DNA of 64,000 nt from Miscanthus floridulus (taxonomy: Eukaryota; Streptophyta; Magnoliopsida; Poales; Poaceae): NCBI RefSeq assembly GCF_019320115.1, contig NC_089597.1, positions 117,558,000-117,621,999 of the forward strand, given 5' to 3'. Under the pieces are notes generated by a model. The model had not been told where the DNA came from and ran no database searches. It was given only the letters and a program-made list of their open reading frames with translations. How positions within the stretch are numbered: the first letter of the stretch is position 1; each line of letters starts with the position of its first letter. Both the position numbers and the translations under genes were made by a program. Below, piece by piece: positions 23,530-35,400 of the stretch.

Positions 23530-23905
23530 AGTTGACTGTTGACCTGGCCCCACATGTCAGCAGCATAGAGACTCTGGACCCACTCGTTAGTGAGTGACGT
23601 CATGACGACGTCACGTGGGTCCCACCTGTCAGTAACAACACAGCCGAGGTGACGTCATGCTGACATCAGCAGCACTGGACCCACACGTCAGTGACCCTGA
23701 TCCATTAACTATTGACTCACTCGTTGACTTGATGTTGACCTTGACCAGACCCACATGCAAGTGACCCAAGAGCCCCTGGTCCCACCTGTCGGAACTGATG
23801 ACGTTGCTGACGTCATGATGACGTCAGCAGGACCCCACTTGTCAGCTCAGAGCCAAGCCAATGACATCATGCTGGCGTCATGCTGATGTCAGCATGCCAC
23901 GTGGG
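23530..23905. promoter_or_regulatory. Cluster of TGACGTCA, TTGAC and CACGTG motifs
   Basis: Four perfect TGACGTCA sites (23595, 23650, 23808, 23819), further near-matches (23660, 23861, 23876), six TTGAC cores (23532, 23539, 23712, 23724, 23735, 23741) and G-box-like CACGTG (23612, ~23897) occur in under 400 bp. These are known cores for TGA/bZIP, WRKY and G-box factors. They sit ~1.1-1.4 kb downstream of the TATA box, so a promoter role is not assured; the short-period repetition of TGACGTCAT may be partly repeat-driven. Confidence 0.5.
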
Positions 23906-25839
23906 CCAGTCACAGCGTGACACATGTCAGCCCAGGATTAATTCGACCTTTTCCATTTTCAGAAATGATTTAAACTTCAGAAATTCATAACTAATTCATA
24001 CGAACTCAAAAAAATACGAAACCAGGACCAAAATTCATCTAAAATCGAGCTTTACGCAATGAACCCATGTTTGAGTGCATTTGGCTCTTTTGAATTTTTA
24101 TTGCTTCTTTGTGCTATTCTATAAACGTCGCTAACGCGACTATAATGCGGTCGTTTGTAAACTCGAAGGAGAACCGGACAGACGAGGATCGTGAGTACCG
24201 TGAGGAGTACGGAGACGACTACACTGAAGGTGCCACATCCCACCCAATCTCGTAGCACCTATTACGCACGGCTAATATAGAACTACTATTGCTTTACTTA
24301 CTGTTATAATCGTACAATGATAGGACTTGCACGGTAGTATGCTTACTTGATGGCCTTTACCTTAACGCAACCGTACCCCTGCATACCCTGCTATTAGGCT
24401 AGACACATGCTTACTGCTATATATCATTGCTTACACTTCTACTACATTAATGCGTGGTGGAAACTGGTGTTATCTGGACTATGGGGAGAGTGCTGCGTGT
24501 GTGACTTGGGTGTGTGGAGGGTGAGGGTTGTGTCGACCAAGTTGGAGTATATGACGAGCCTGGGGCAAGTCTTGCCGTGGGGTGCTACCTGGGCACCCCT
24601 AGAAATGGATACCTGTGGTGGGTAAATGGTATATGAGGTGGTCCTGGGTATGAACCTATGATGGGAGGAGCCCAGGGTGGAGGTGCTGTGGTGGCACGAT
24701 AAATGGAAACCCTGATGAAGACATTCTGGCTTGGTCATCCCTAAGGACTTACTAGTACTCAGATTCACCGGGAAGCCTTATGTACCACTCGCCCTATATG
24801 GTGCGGGACGGCCAGACTACTTGGTAGGATATTGCCACTACTGCTAGGTTGATAGCGGATAGTGTAAGGAGGTACGGGGCGCGGAGGATTTCCCCCACAC
24901 CCTTCCGAGACTTCATGGAGACCTTGTGGACCTGGCTCATGACTCACAGTTTCAGCCACCCCAGACTAGACTTGGGGTGAACCAGGGCTGAATGGTAGAG
25001 TGGCATTATCCTAGGCTAGCAAGCGGCCGGAATCAGCCTAGTTGATGACGGTCAGCGAGGAAGGCGGATCTTGTGGTTATGTAAAACCTCTGCAGAGTGT
25101 ATGGTTGATCGATCGATACATGTGCCGACTTGTCGGCTATGGACCTTTCCTGGGTTTCGCTTAAACTAGATAGTGAGATGAGTCCTTCTCTTCTTCCCCC
25201 GTGAGAGAGTGTCGGTCGTAGCCAGAGGCTACGGGCCTTGAGACAGTGCCGAGAGGGAGTTGGCCTATCGACTGAGCGATGGTATTATGGTGATGTGGTG
25301 ATGACATGGAGATGGTGGTATATTGATCCTAGGATCAAAACCTAGCTCTGGGTGGGAATGGGGTGGAATGTGTGTGTGGGAATGGTGTTAAAACTTGACC
25401 AACTATTATTATATACTTGATATGCTATTGCATAGGAAACCCCAGCCTTATAGGTTCCTTTTGATTATATCCAACTTGCATCCAATTTCCACAAAACAAT
25501 ACTCATAGGGTGGGAGTGGCCAGTACAAATCGTACTGATAAATTTTGGCACACAGGTTCTGCTGAGGAGTATAGCTCTGAGGAGTTTGACGGTTGAGGGG
25601 TTCGTGCCTATGCTCGAGTTTGGCGATCTTATCTTCAAGCTATTCTGAATGAATGCTACTTTTGATTCCGCCAATGCGGCGATGTAATAAATTATATAAT
25701 TCCACACTATTTATACTCTGATATTATCGTTGTATGGATGTGGTATTCGACTGGAATTTGGGTAATATGATCTACAACGATCTTATTACACTTCGACTCT
25801 GTGGATTTCCCTTCGTGGAAATCAGGTCGCTTTAGTACC

Positions 25840-28172
25840 AGCCATCAAGAAGCAGTACCAGCTGGTAATGGTGATGTCCAGACACTTCAAGGTTCATCTG
25901 AACAAACTCTAGGTACTGTTGTGAATCAGATACAGTACAATCCTAGATCGTCAATACAGCATGTGCAACAACCGGCGGGGCCAAGTCAGAACCAGATGAT
26001 CAATTTTGGCACATTAGGCCACATACCGTTGTCGGCTCAAAAAATAGCACCATCAATTCAAAGGATCCGTAGAGATATAGATCCTTATGTCTATAATCAG
26101 AGACTTCAAGCAGCAAGCTAGCAAAGGACCCAATAGATTGAGATTCCACAAGGCTATCACTATAGCATGGATTATAACACCCTCCACATGATGCCAAATC
26201 TAGGATATCAAGGCACGCGGGATTTCAATCCACAGATGGGTCAACAAGTACCGAGAAACCCAAATTCGCAAGCTGATGAGTTGCTGCTGAAGGTGACTGA
26301 GATGATGAAGAATTAGTTCGGTCTAAAGCCAAAGGGGCTGACCTTTTTGTACAAACACCCATATCCAGAATGGTATGATTTGGTCGCTCTTCCTACAAAT
26401 TATAGGCTCCCAGAGTTCGCTAATTTCCCTAGTCAAGACAGTACAAGCACAATAGAACATGCCAGTCGATATCTTACACAATTGGGCAAAGTGTCAGTTG
26501 AGGATGCCCATTGAGTTCGTTTCTTCTCTGTATCCCTGTAAGGGCCAGCCTTCACTTGGTTTTCATCACTACCAGTCAACTCCATTGCCAATTGGGCTGA
26601 CCTAGAAAAGAAGTTTCATACATATTTTTATACTGGGACTAGAGAGAAGAAGATAACCGATTTAACAACCATGAGACAGAGGACTAATGAATCAGGCACT
26701 GAGTTTCTTCAGAGATTCCGAGAGACTAAGAATTTATGCTTCTCATTGAGCTTGGCTGATGATCAGGTAGCTGCTTTAGCCATCCAAGGAATGCTGCCAA
26801 TGTGGAAAGAAAAGCTGCTAGGATAAGAGTTTAGCAACTTGGGACAATTGGCTCAACGGGTAGCAGCGCTCAATAGCCAATTCTAGAGTATGCGCAGAGA
26901 TACCCGATTCTAGAAGAGCACCATAGTAGCCGAAGCTTATGATCCATACTCAATTGATGACAGCTATGAAGATGAAGAAGAAGAGGTTGCTGTAGCTGAA
27001 TGGAATTGGGGTAAGAAGACAGTGATGGTACCCAATCCTTGGGGAAGAAGAATCGAGGAGAGCTATGACTTCGACGTCACGAAATCAGACAAGCTCTTTG
27101 ACTTCTTACTTGAGAAGGGCCAGATAAAATTGTAGGATAATCATGTTATGTTGCCCCCGGAATAGTTGAAGAATAAGAAGTTCTGCAAGTTCCATAATGC
27201 TACTTCTCATCCTACTAATGAGTGCAGAATTTTCCAGCAGCATATACAGAAGGCTATTCAGCAAGGGAGGCTCAAGTTTGATACACCTCGGAAGATGAAG
27301 GTAGATGATAATCCTTTCCTAGGAGATCAAAATATGATTGATGTTGGGCTATTCAAAGGAAAAACTAAGATCCTAACATCGGCCAGATCGAGAGAAACTA
27401 GGACAGTTGATCCCAAGATGCAAATATCGGCTGATGAATACAGAGAGATTAGAAAACATCGTGATCAGCAGAGGAGCTGATATGAGCAGGGGGAAACATC
27501 AAAGGATGGAGCGAAGAAGACGCAAGTCACATCTCGGATCCTATTGAATAAGTGGCGGTGGCAGAAGGAAAAAGATTATCAGTGATGGTTAGAGGATCAA
27601 GAATACCGGCGTCAACTGGAAGAAGAAAGGTATGAAAGGAAGCAAGCTGAATCGCACTAGAATTGTCATTTCTTCATATACTGCTGGAACGAAGGTTTGA
27701 AATTGCCTACCAGATAGAACTGTCCAGAATGCAGTAATCAATATTGGGAGTTTAGGCAATCTCAAATCAATCGTCGGTCTATCCATGCCCAGGATGCATA
27801 TCATCATAATAACATGCATCGGCGCTTAAAAATAAAAGTATTCATGATCAGCTGCGAAAAAGAGTTGTTAGCCAAGACTGGGCTGATCATGAAGAAGGAA
27901 GCTACCAGAGGGAACATGTCTGGCAGGAAGGTCAATGGTGCCCCGAAGGATTGACAAAAGGCCAGAAAAGAAGGGTGCAACGCCTAAGGAATAAGGAGTT
28001 AGAATAGGCTCAGGCATCCAGTAAAACTCAAGTATGGCGTGCCAAGCAAATGGCCGATAGAAAGCAACCATCGGCTAATATTCAAATGGTTTTTCTGTTG
28101 CCATCAGAATTTAGAGTCAATGGTGAAAGCCCACAGCCTATCCAAGCAGTCGGCTTTGAAATTTTGTTTTAA
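25840..28172 (+). pseudogene. gag: Tat 1 gag, main part, 14+ stop codons
   Basis: One frame runs from 25840 to ~27830 with no indel but 14 in-frame stops (26119, 26134, 26314, 26512, 26539, 26824, 26884, 26911, 27133, 27163, 27478, 27583, 27658, 27715). A retrotransposon gag domain is visible (FTWFSSLPVNSIANWADLEK, EFLQRFRETKN), then an acidic linker, a basic segment with CKFHNATSHPTNEC, and a Cys-rich motif CHFFIYCWNEG..CPEC. After a frameshift near 27835 a basic region follows (RRVQRLRNKELE) to about 28172. I see no protease Asp-Thr/Ser-Gly motif before the reverse transcriptase, so that domain appears deleted. Confidence 0.88.
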
Positions 28173-28243
28173 TGGATAATTCAATAGATGGTACAGATGG
28201 TAAACTAGGACACGGCTTCACGTCGGCTGATGAATTGGAATAA

Positions 28244-31200
28244 GTGGATATTGGTTCTAGAGACAAACCTAGGCCGACATACATAAGTGTTAAATTGGAT
28301 CCAGAGTATAAGCAGGAATTAATTAATTTATTGAAAGAATTTAAAGACTGCTTTGCTTGGAAATACTATGAGATGCCTGGTTTAGACCGGTCAATTGCTG
28401 AGCATCAGTTGCCAATCAAACCTAGATATCGGCCATTCAAGCAAGCTCCAAGGAGATTCAATCTGAACGTGCTTAATGATATTAAAAGAGACTGAAAGGC
28501 TACTGGAGGCGAAGTTCATCCGACCATGCCGATATGCAGAGTGGATATCGAATGTTGTCCCTGTGTACAAGAAGAATGGAAAATTAAGGGTTTACATTGA
28601 TTTTAGGGATCTAAACAAAGCCACACCATGGATGGTTATCCAATGCCGATAGCTGATATGTTAGTAGACGTAGCAGCCGGGCACAAGGTTATTAGCTTCA
28701 TGGACGGCAATGCAGGGTACAACCAAATTTTTATGGCTGAAGAGGACATAGCGAAGACCGCTTTCAGGTGCCCCGGCGCAATCGGCTTGTTCGAGTGGGT
28801 TGTGATGACCTTCGGTCTAAAGAATGTTTGTGCCACTTATCAAAGGGCAATGAATTATATTTTTCATAAGTTGATCGGCAGGATTGTTGAAATCTACATT
28901 GATGATGTGATGATAAAATCAAAAGGATACAAAGAGCATCTAGCTGATTTGTGGGAGACTCTGGAATGCACGAGAAAACATGGTCTGAAGATGAATCATA
29001 ATAAGTGTGCCTTTGGGGTATCAGCTGGGCAATTCTTGGGTTTTATGGTCCATGAGAGAGGGATTGAGGTCGGTCAGAAGAGCATGAAAGCAATTGATGA
29101 TGCGGTGCCCCCGACTACTAAGATGGAGTTGCAATCTTTGCTTGGCAAGATTAATTTTATCAGAAGGTTTATTTCAAATTTGTCGGAAAGGGTTCTTCCA
29201 TTTTCTCCCTTGTTGAAATTAAAGAACGATCAAGAATTTAGATGGGGTGACATACAACAGAAGGCATTTGAAGAGATAAAAGAGTATATGAAGCGTCCAC
29301 CCATGCTAGTTCCTCCTCAGCAGGGTAAGCCTTACAAGCTGTACATATCGGCCGATGACAAAACAATTGGATCGGCCCTGATGCAAGAGTTTGAAGGAAA
29401 GGAGCGAGTGGTTTTCTATCTAAGCAGGAGACTTCTAGATCCAGAAACAAGATATTCTCCCACCGAAAAGTTATGCTTGTGCTTATATTTCTCTTGCACC
29501 AAGTTGAGGCATTACTTATTGTCGGCCGAATGTACGGTTGTTTCCAAGGCTGACATAATCAAGCACATGTTATCTATGCCAATACTAAATGGGTGAGTGG
29601 GAAAATGGATTCTCACATTATCAGAGTTTGACTTGAGGTATGAATCGGCTAAAGCAGTCAAAGGACACGTAATAGCCGATTTTGTCACCCAACATCGTAA
29701 ACCAAGCATAAATTATGTAGAGCCGGTACCTTGGACGTTATTCTTCGATGGATCATCTTGCAAGCAAGGTGGTGGCATTGGTATTGTTATTATTTCGCCT
29801 CGGGGGGCAAATTTTGAGTTTGCCTTTCCAACCGAGCCAATGGTTACCAATAATTAAACAGAATATGAGGCTGTTCTAAAAGGGATTCAACTTCTTCATG
29901 AAGTAAAGGCCGAAGCAATTGAAATATTTGGAGACTCACTATTAATTATTAATCAGTTGATCGGACTATATGAGTGCAAAGAAGACACTTTGAGGAGATA
30001 TTATGATGAGTGTCTGAGGTTGCTCAAAGAGTTTTCTCATGTCACATTTCAATAATTCTGAGGGCACAAAATCAAGAAGCTAACCGTTTAGCTCAAAGTG
30101 CATCAGGTTATCGAATAATTTAGGAAATCTTGAGCAATGAAACCTTGGATAATGCTTGGAGAGTTGAGATAGCCGACTACCTTAGAAATCCATCACGAAA
30201 AGTTACCAGAAAGCTAAGGTATAAATCGACTAAATATGTTTTGTTGGACGATCAGCTGTATTACAAAACGACCGATGGGGCCTTACTCAAATGCCTGAAT
30301 CAAGAAGAGGCCAAGGTGTTGATGGGTGAAGTGCATGAAGGGATATGTGGAGCTCATCAATCGGCTTATAAGATGAAATGGATTATCCACAGAACTAGAT
30401 ATTTTTTGCCAACAATATTAGAAGATTATTTTGAATATTATAAGGGATGCCAAGATTGTCATTGTTTTGGTAATATCCAGAAGTCGCCTGCATCGGCCAT
30501 GAACCCAATAATCAAGCCATGGCCGTTTCGGGGCTGGGGAATTGATTTGATTGGTTAGATCTTTCCACCCTCGAGCAAACGACATAAGTTCATATTGGTA
30601 GCAACAGATTACTTCACCAAGTGGGTTGAAGTAGTCCCCTTGAAAACGGTAACTTCAAAAAACATGGTTGATTTTGTCAAGGAGCATATTGTGTATCATT
30701 TTGGGATTCCTCAAACCATCACAACCGATCAAGGGATCATGTTCACATCAGAGGAATTCGGAGATTTTGCTGCCAGTATGGGGATCAAGATGCTAAATTC
30801 ATCTCCTTACTATGCTCAGGCTAATGGTCAGGCAGAGGCATCCAATCAGATTATGATTAAGTTGATCAAGAAGAAAATTGAGGAGCAGCCCAGGAAGTGG
30901 CATTCAACGCTTAATGAGGCACTATGGGCGTACAGGATGGCATGTCATGGATCAATTATAACATCACCTTATGAGCTTGTGTATGGCCATAACGTAGTCC
31001 TTCCTTGGGAAGTTCAGACCGGATCGAGGCGTGTTATGTTACAGAATGATTTGACAACCGAAGCCTACAAAAATCTTATGATGGACGACTTAGAAGACTT
31101 AGGTTGCCTTTGGCTGCGCGCTCTCGAAAATATTGAAGCCAATAAACTGGGGGTCGCAAAATATTACAATAAAAGGGTCAAGAATAAGCAATTTTTTGAA

Positions 31201-31416
31201 GGAGGTTTGGTGTGGAAAGTGAAATTGCCGATCGGGTCAAAGAACAGTAAGTTCGGCAAATGGTCACCCAATTGGGAAGGGCCTTATCGGATCAAACATT
31301 GTGCGCCTGGTAATGCTTATATTTTGGAGACACTAGGAGGAGAAGAAGAGTACGGCCGAGCAATCAATGGGAAATATCTAAACAAATATTATCCCAGCAT
31401 TTGGATCAACACTTAA
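28244..31416 (+). pseudogene. pol: Tat 1 pol: RT, two RNase H domains, integrase
   Basis: Reverse transcriptase: linker KPRYRPFKQAPRRFN (28.42 kb), frameshift near 28490, then palm motifs including the catalytic YIDDVM (near 28900). RNase H of the retroviral type follows (ISADDKTIGSALMQ). After a stop at 29594 comes a second, plant/archaeal-type RNase H (TLFFDGSS, GDSLLIINQL), diagnostic for Tat. A frame change near 30060 leads to the integrase zinc finger (HEGICGAHQ, CQDC) and catalytic core (VATDYFTKWVE, TTDQGIMFTS, NGQAEASNQ) to 31416. Stops at 29594, 29855, 30121 and 30556 and two or more frameshifts inactivate it. The domain order RT-RH-aRH-INT is complete. Confidence 0.93.
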
Positions 31417-32401
31417 GTAGCTGATTTGTTCGGTCAACAGCTCTAATAGCCGATATCAGAAAGGTATCGCCTCTAGCACAAAAAATAAACCCAATGGAAC
31501 AGAAGCCGGTATGATGCGTATCGCCTATAGGGGGAAAAGCAAACATGGATGAAGTGATATGTGTAATATGAGATACGAGACAAAGGAAAATCATTCAAGA
31601 CGAGGGAATTGTTTGCTAAAAGTCATCTATTACAAGCTATGGGCCAGAAAACAATTTGCTCACTACATCATCGGCCAAGGTATTGAAAGCTACAGAGCTG
31701 GCGGCGCTAAAGAATTCGTCAATCAGACACTCATGATCCTCAGGAGGCACTGCATCCAGGAAACCATGAGGGAGAAGCTGAAGATTGTGACCAGAGCGGG
31801 CTTAGCCAATGCTATGGCAGCACCATGACGAACGCCATGGAGGGCAACCTCCCTAACACGGTTTGGGATGTCATGCAAACGAACTACCGGAACGGCGCCT
31901 CTGGCATTGACAAATCCCACCGCACAATCTGTGGTTGATCGAAGGCTTTCTAACTGAGCAGTTAGATCTGAAAAAAATCAAAGAAAGGATTCATTAGAAG
32001 ATCTTGAAGGCAAGGTTAAGAAAAGCAAAGGAGATTGTAGCCATCTCACCAGTGATTCTGGCTTCAGCCCTGGCCAACCGTTCCCTCAGATCAGCCTCGA
32101 AAGATGATCGGATTTGAATCATGGCCAGAGCCAACTCCGCAAGGGAAAGACAGTTGGTTAAACTTTGATCAGTCCGATCAATGGAAGTGATTAGATCATT
32201 ATTATCGATCTACCTCCTCGGACAATTGGGAAGCTGGCAACGAATCAGTGTTGAAGATGATCTCGAAGATTGAACCAAGTCGACCCTGTGCTTCGGGGCG
32301 GTGGAGACATCCCGAGTAGCACCTTCCCAACGATGAAGACGCTGGTGCGATGATGCGGACCCGTTAAGAACTTCCTCGGCAGGCCTCTTGCTATTCTCCA
32401 T
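31417..32401 (-). pseudogene. Tat 1 antisense aORF, spliced and broken
   Basis: On the strand opposite pol, a frame starts MENSKRPAEEVLNGSASS at 32401 and continues after one break into LAELALAMIQIRSSFEADLR. An 82-bp GT-AG intron (32049 to 31968) keeps phase and joins to a second exon, DLTAQLESLRSTTDCAVGF, then VREVALHGVRHGAAIALA. After a frameshift the frame reads LPHGFLDAVPPEDHECLID. Blocks like ALHGVRHGA are frequent in unclassified grass transposon proteins. Tat elements such as Grande carry an extra antisense ORF in this position; its function is not established. Confidence 0.7.
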
Positions 32402-33385
32402 GATCTCAAACCTACAGAAAAGCAGGGACTATGCTAAAGACGCAGAGGGTTTGAGACAAGACGGGTAGTTTTCCAAACCCCAGCCATGGCCCGCATATAT
32501 AGCCCAGGGAGGCGAGGAGATGGATTTCGCCGAGGGTATGAAAACTGAAAACAGATACGGAAACGGGTCGGTGCTCCGGAATTTTAGGGGAGAGATAACG
32601 AAGAAATAACAGATTTAGACTTATTGCTTCCCCAGATTACGAAAAGTCATGGGATGGATACGAAGAATTTACATTAACTAGAAATCAACAACTAGAAATC
32701 AACCCACCAAGACTTCTTTGGATTGAAGGGAGTTCAGGCCCCCATAAGGCCGAAGGTCATCATGAACCAGGTCACATCAGTCAGATAATGGAATTATACT
32801 AGGAGAAGGGGAAAGACCGCCCGCTTGGCAAACGCCTAACTAGTTTCTCGGTGATCGGGAACTGCGGGAAAGAAGCATGTGGCTCTCCCAGTAGGCGTTT
32901 GATGAAGCAAACAAGGAGAAGGTGTCCACATATTTTAGCCCTTGCAAACACTAGAATAGCTTTGCGAGCATGGAGAGAACACTCAGGTGGTATCACAAGA
33001 CTTCTTCTAGCCGCAATAGCTGATCCTCTTGCTCGACAAGGTGCTAGAATGAGTGACACAATCACCCTATACACAAGAATTCTTCTAGCCACTCAAGATC
33101 TTCATAGCAAAAAGATGGACCATGGAGGGTCCGGTGAAGTCAGAGTTCGAGAGGGCAGGTAGAAGAGGAACATAGCTGAATCGTTAAGCTGCTCTCACCG
33201 GGGGCGAGTAGACATTTTATAGCCGGTCTAGAAGGATGAATCTAAGTGCCCGTGAAGCAATGATGCTCTCATAAAAGTTGTGAAGCATGGGATCATGAGC
33301 TGACATAGGCGGCTATAAACAGTAGACCCTAGATCAAGATTCTCTACCCATGACTACAGACCCATCGAAGATGAAGACATGATAA
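32402..33385. other. Tat 1 non-coding 3' region
   Basis: Between the antisense ORF start and the stem-loop before the 3' LTR. Short open frames on both strands around 32800-33160 lack recognisable motifs and overlap each other. Probably the aORF promoter side plus untranslated element RNA. Confidence 0.4.
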
Positions 33386-33427
33386 TTTTGGAATAAAATT
33401 ACTTTTATTCCAAAATTGGGGGGCATG
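33386..33427 (+). other. Stem-loop and polypurine tract before 3' LTR
   Basis: TTTTGGAATAAAA (33386-33398) and TTTTATTCCAAAA (33403-33415) form a perfect 13-bp inverted repeat with a 4-base loop. It is followed at once by TTGGGGGGCA (33416-33425), the polypurine-type plus-strand primer, and then by the LTR. Confidence 0.8.
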
Positions 33428-35223
33428 TGTTTACACCAGAATTTGGAAGGAGAGTTGCAGGGATTTGGAAGCTCCCAAAAATCATGTCATCAAGGAATCG
33501 GCTGCGTGGAGATCGGAGCTGGTTGATTCGGGCGCAGCACTAGAATCGGCTTTCTTTATATAGCGCCAGCAGATAACGACAGAGGCTACAATCGGCGTTA
33601 AGACAAGACATGCTGGACTCTACAAAAAGGGAAAGATTAGAGTCCAAGTTATCTTAAATTAGGAATGCTTTCATTATGCCAAAGATTGTATTGAGTCGTA
33701 CTCGAGTAAGGTTCGTTTTTAGGCTCCGGGTGTAAATACCAAACCTCGGCTATTATAAAAACAACAATCAATCAAATACAAAGTCAATTACTTTTTTTGG
33801 CTCCGGCCACCCCTTAGGAGTAGGAGTAGAGTAGATCTCGGTGAGTTCTTCAGCAAGTATGGCTACATCAATCCGGTCGACCTCCACTGCTTGTCTGTAA
33901 GTACCGTCATGGTTTATACCTCTGTTCGTATGGCTGCATCGATCCGATCGACCCCCACTGCGACTCTGGTATAGGCTAGGTATCAACTCTTGTCTAATTC
34001 AAGTATGGCCTGTGTGATTCTGCCTCACACCCCACTGCTTGAATTAGATCAAGGTCAAGTTATTGGCTCTCCTTAGTATTGCAGTCTTTGGCAGATTCAT
34101 TAAGTTACCGATATTGCTTATTGCTTTCATTGTTTATCTAATTACAGCAATATCACTCTACCCGATTGAGATTGATCTGGATCGGCCTTATATCTCATTT
34201 AACTCATCGTTTGCTAATCTAAAACTGATCTAATCTACATCTTAAGCGATGAGTTATGTTTTTATCGGCTGTTTTGTGTCAATCTTAATCGTGCATAGCG
34301 TGCGGTTAAGGCATATTCGATCTTGAGTAGATCTATTAGTTAATGAAAACCGTTCTATGGCCCGTCATCATGGCCTGTGGGATTCTGCCTCTCATCCCAC
34401 TGTTGGCACCATGGAGTGGGGATCGTTAGTTGGTAGACCTGTTTCTGAGAAGGCATGACCTTAACTGTGCGCTATGCCTGAATCGGTTGTTTAGCCAATA
34501 TCGAGTGCTTTCACGAACAGTTCACATTACGAAATCATTGAAGTAGAGATAAGTTGAAAGATATGTTAGCCCCATGATATTATTATTGTATTATGGCCTG
34601 CATGATTCTGCCTCATGCCCCACTGATATTAGTAATGAGTTAGGGTCATCGAGTCTATTATTGTTTCTACGGCCTTCATGATTCTGCCTCAAGCCCCACT
34701 GGTCATGGCGATAGATGAGATCTAACATGTTCATTAGATTTATCTTTATTAAATGGTCAAGTGATGTCGAATTGTTTTTTTATATAAAAAGGAGTTCGGT
34801 TACTTATAATCATTGGCTCAGTATAAACCGATCATCATTGATATCTTGTTGCCATTGATTAATATTTGCTTAAATAATATTTATCCTGAATGATAACCGA
34901 TTCTTCTTATACAACCCCATGAGCTTTAATTGATTTATTCTTATGAATATGCTGGAATCAACTATTTAGTCGATCTCCTCTCATATCGGCTCTCAGAGCC
35001 GCATATTCGGGACTGTCTGGCAACACCGGCACGTTCCACCCTTAATTACCGATGAGCTTTCTTTCCTTGTCAACTGTAGGGTCAAATTGACTGGCACATC
35101 TCGGGAGGATTATGCAGGATCGACCACCCTTGCGCTGAAGCTAGGCGGATCTGCTCCATCGAGCGGACCCTTCTGGCTTGCTACGTGTGTCCTCGGCACG
35201 GAGACAAAAATTCTGTGTCGACA
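33428..35223 (+). repeat. 3' LTR of Tat element 1
   Basis: 1,796 bp, TGTTTACACC to TGTCGACA. The first 1,109 bp pair with the 5' LTR, with scattered, mostly transition differences. Four copies of a ~35-bp motif containing GATTCTGCCTC and CCCCACTG (34015, 34379, 34605, 34678, with one CATCCCACTG variant) are unique to this LTR type in the window. Confidence 0.93.
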
Positions 35224-35400
35224 GGTACTTGTTACCAATGGTGAAGATGAAGTAAATGATATATTCATTAAATTATCTTTGGGTCAACCATATAGGAGAT
35301 TATGATGAGAATTGGTTGATAGATAGAGTGAATATTTTCAATTTACTTGCCCAACCACCCTGAATCCTTCATCTCATCACCAAGTACCTACATCATTAAC

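Larger units (their letters stand above)
21513..25834 (+). mobile_element. Solo LTR, 4.3 kb, nested in Tat gag
   Basis: Begins TGTAACAACCC and ends GGTCGCTTTA, with a perfect 5-bp TSD GTACC (21508-21512, 25835-25839). There is no internal region or second LTR, so it is a solo LTR, or a very long terminal-repeat remnant left by LTR-LTR recombination. The last two bases are TA instead of the usual CA, a single C-to-T change. The 5' ~500 bp is AT-rich, then a GC-rich promoter zone with TATA at 22437, then a motif-rich segment. Large GC-rich open frames on both strands (22.1-23.3 kb) are composition effects. Confidence 0.85.
20247..35223 (+). mobile_element. Tat-lineage Ty3/gypsy element 1
   Basis: Plus-strand element bounded by TGTTTACACC and TGTCGACA and flanked by the 5-bp TSD GGTAC (20242-20246, 35224-35228). 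Order: truncated 5' LTR, gag interrupted by a 4.3-kb solo LTR, pol (reverse transcriptase, RNase H, second RNase H, integrase), antisense aORF, stem-loop plus polypurine tract, 3' LTR. The second, plant-type RNase H and the antisense gene place it in the Tat group. Without the solo LTR it is ~10.65 kb. All frames are broken. Confidence 0.93.
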
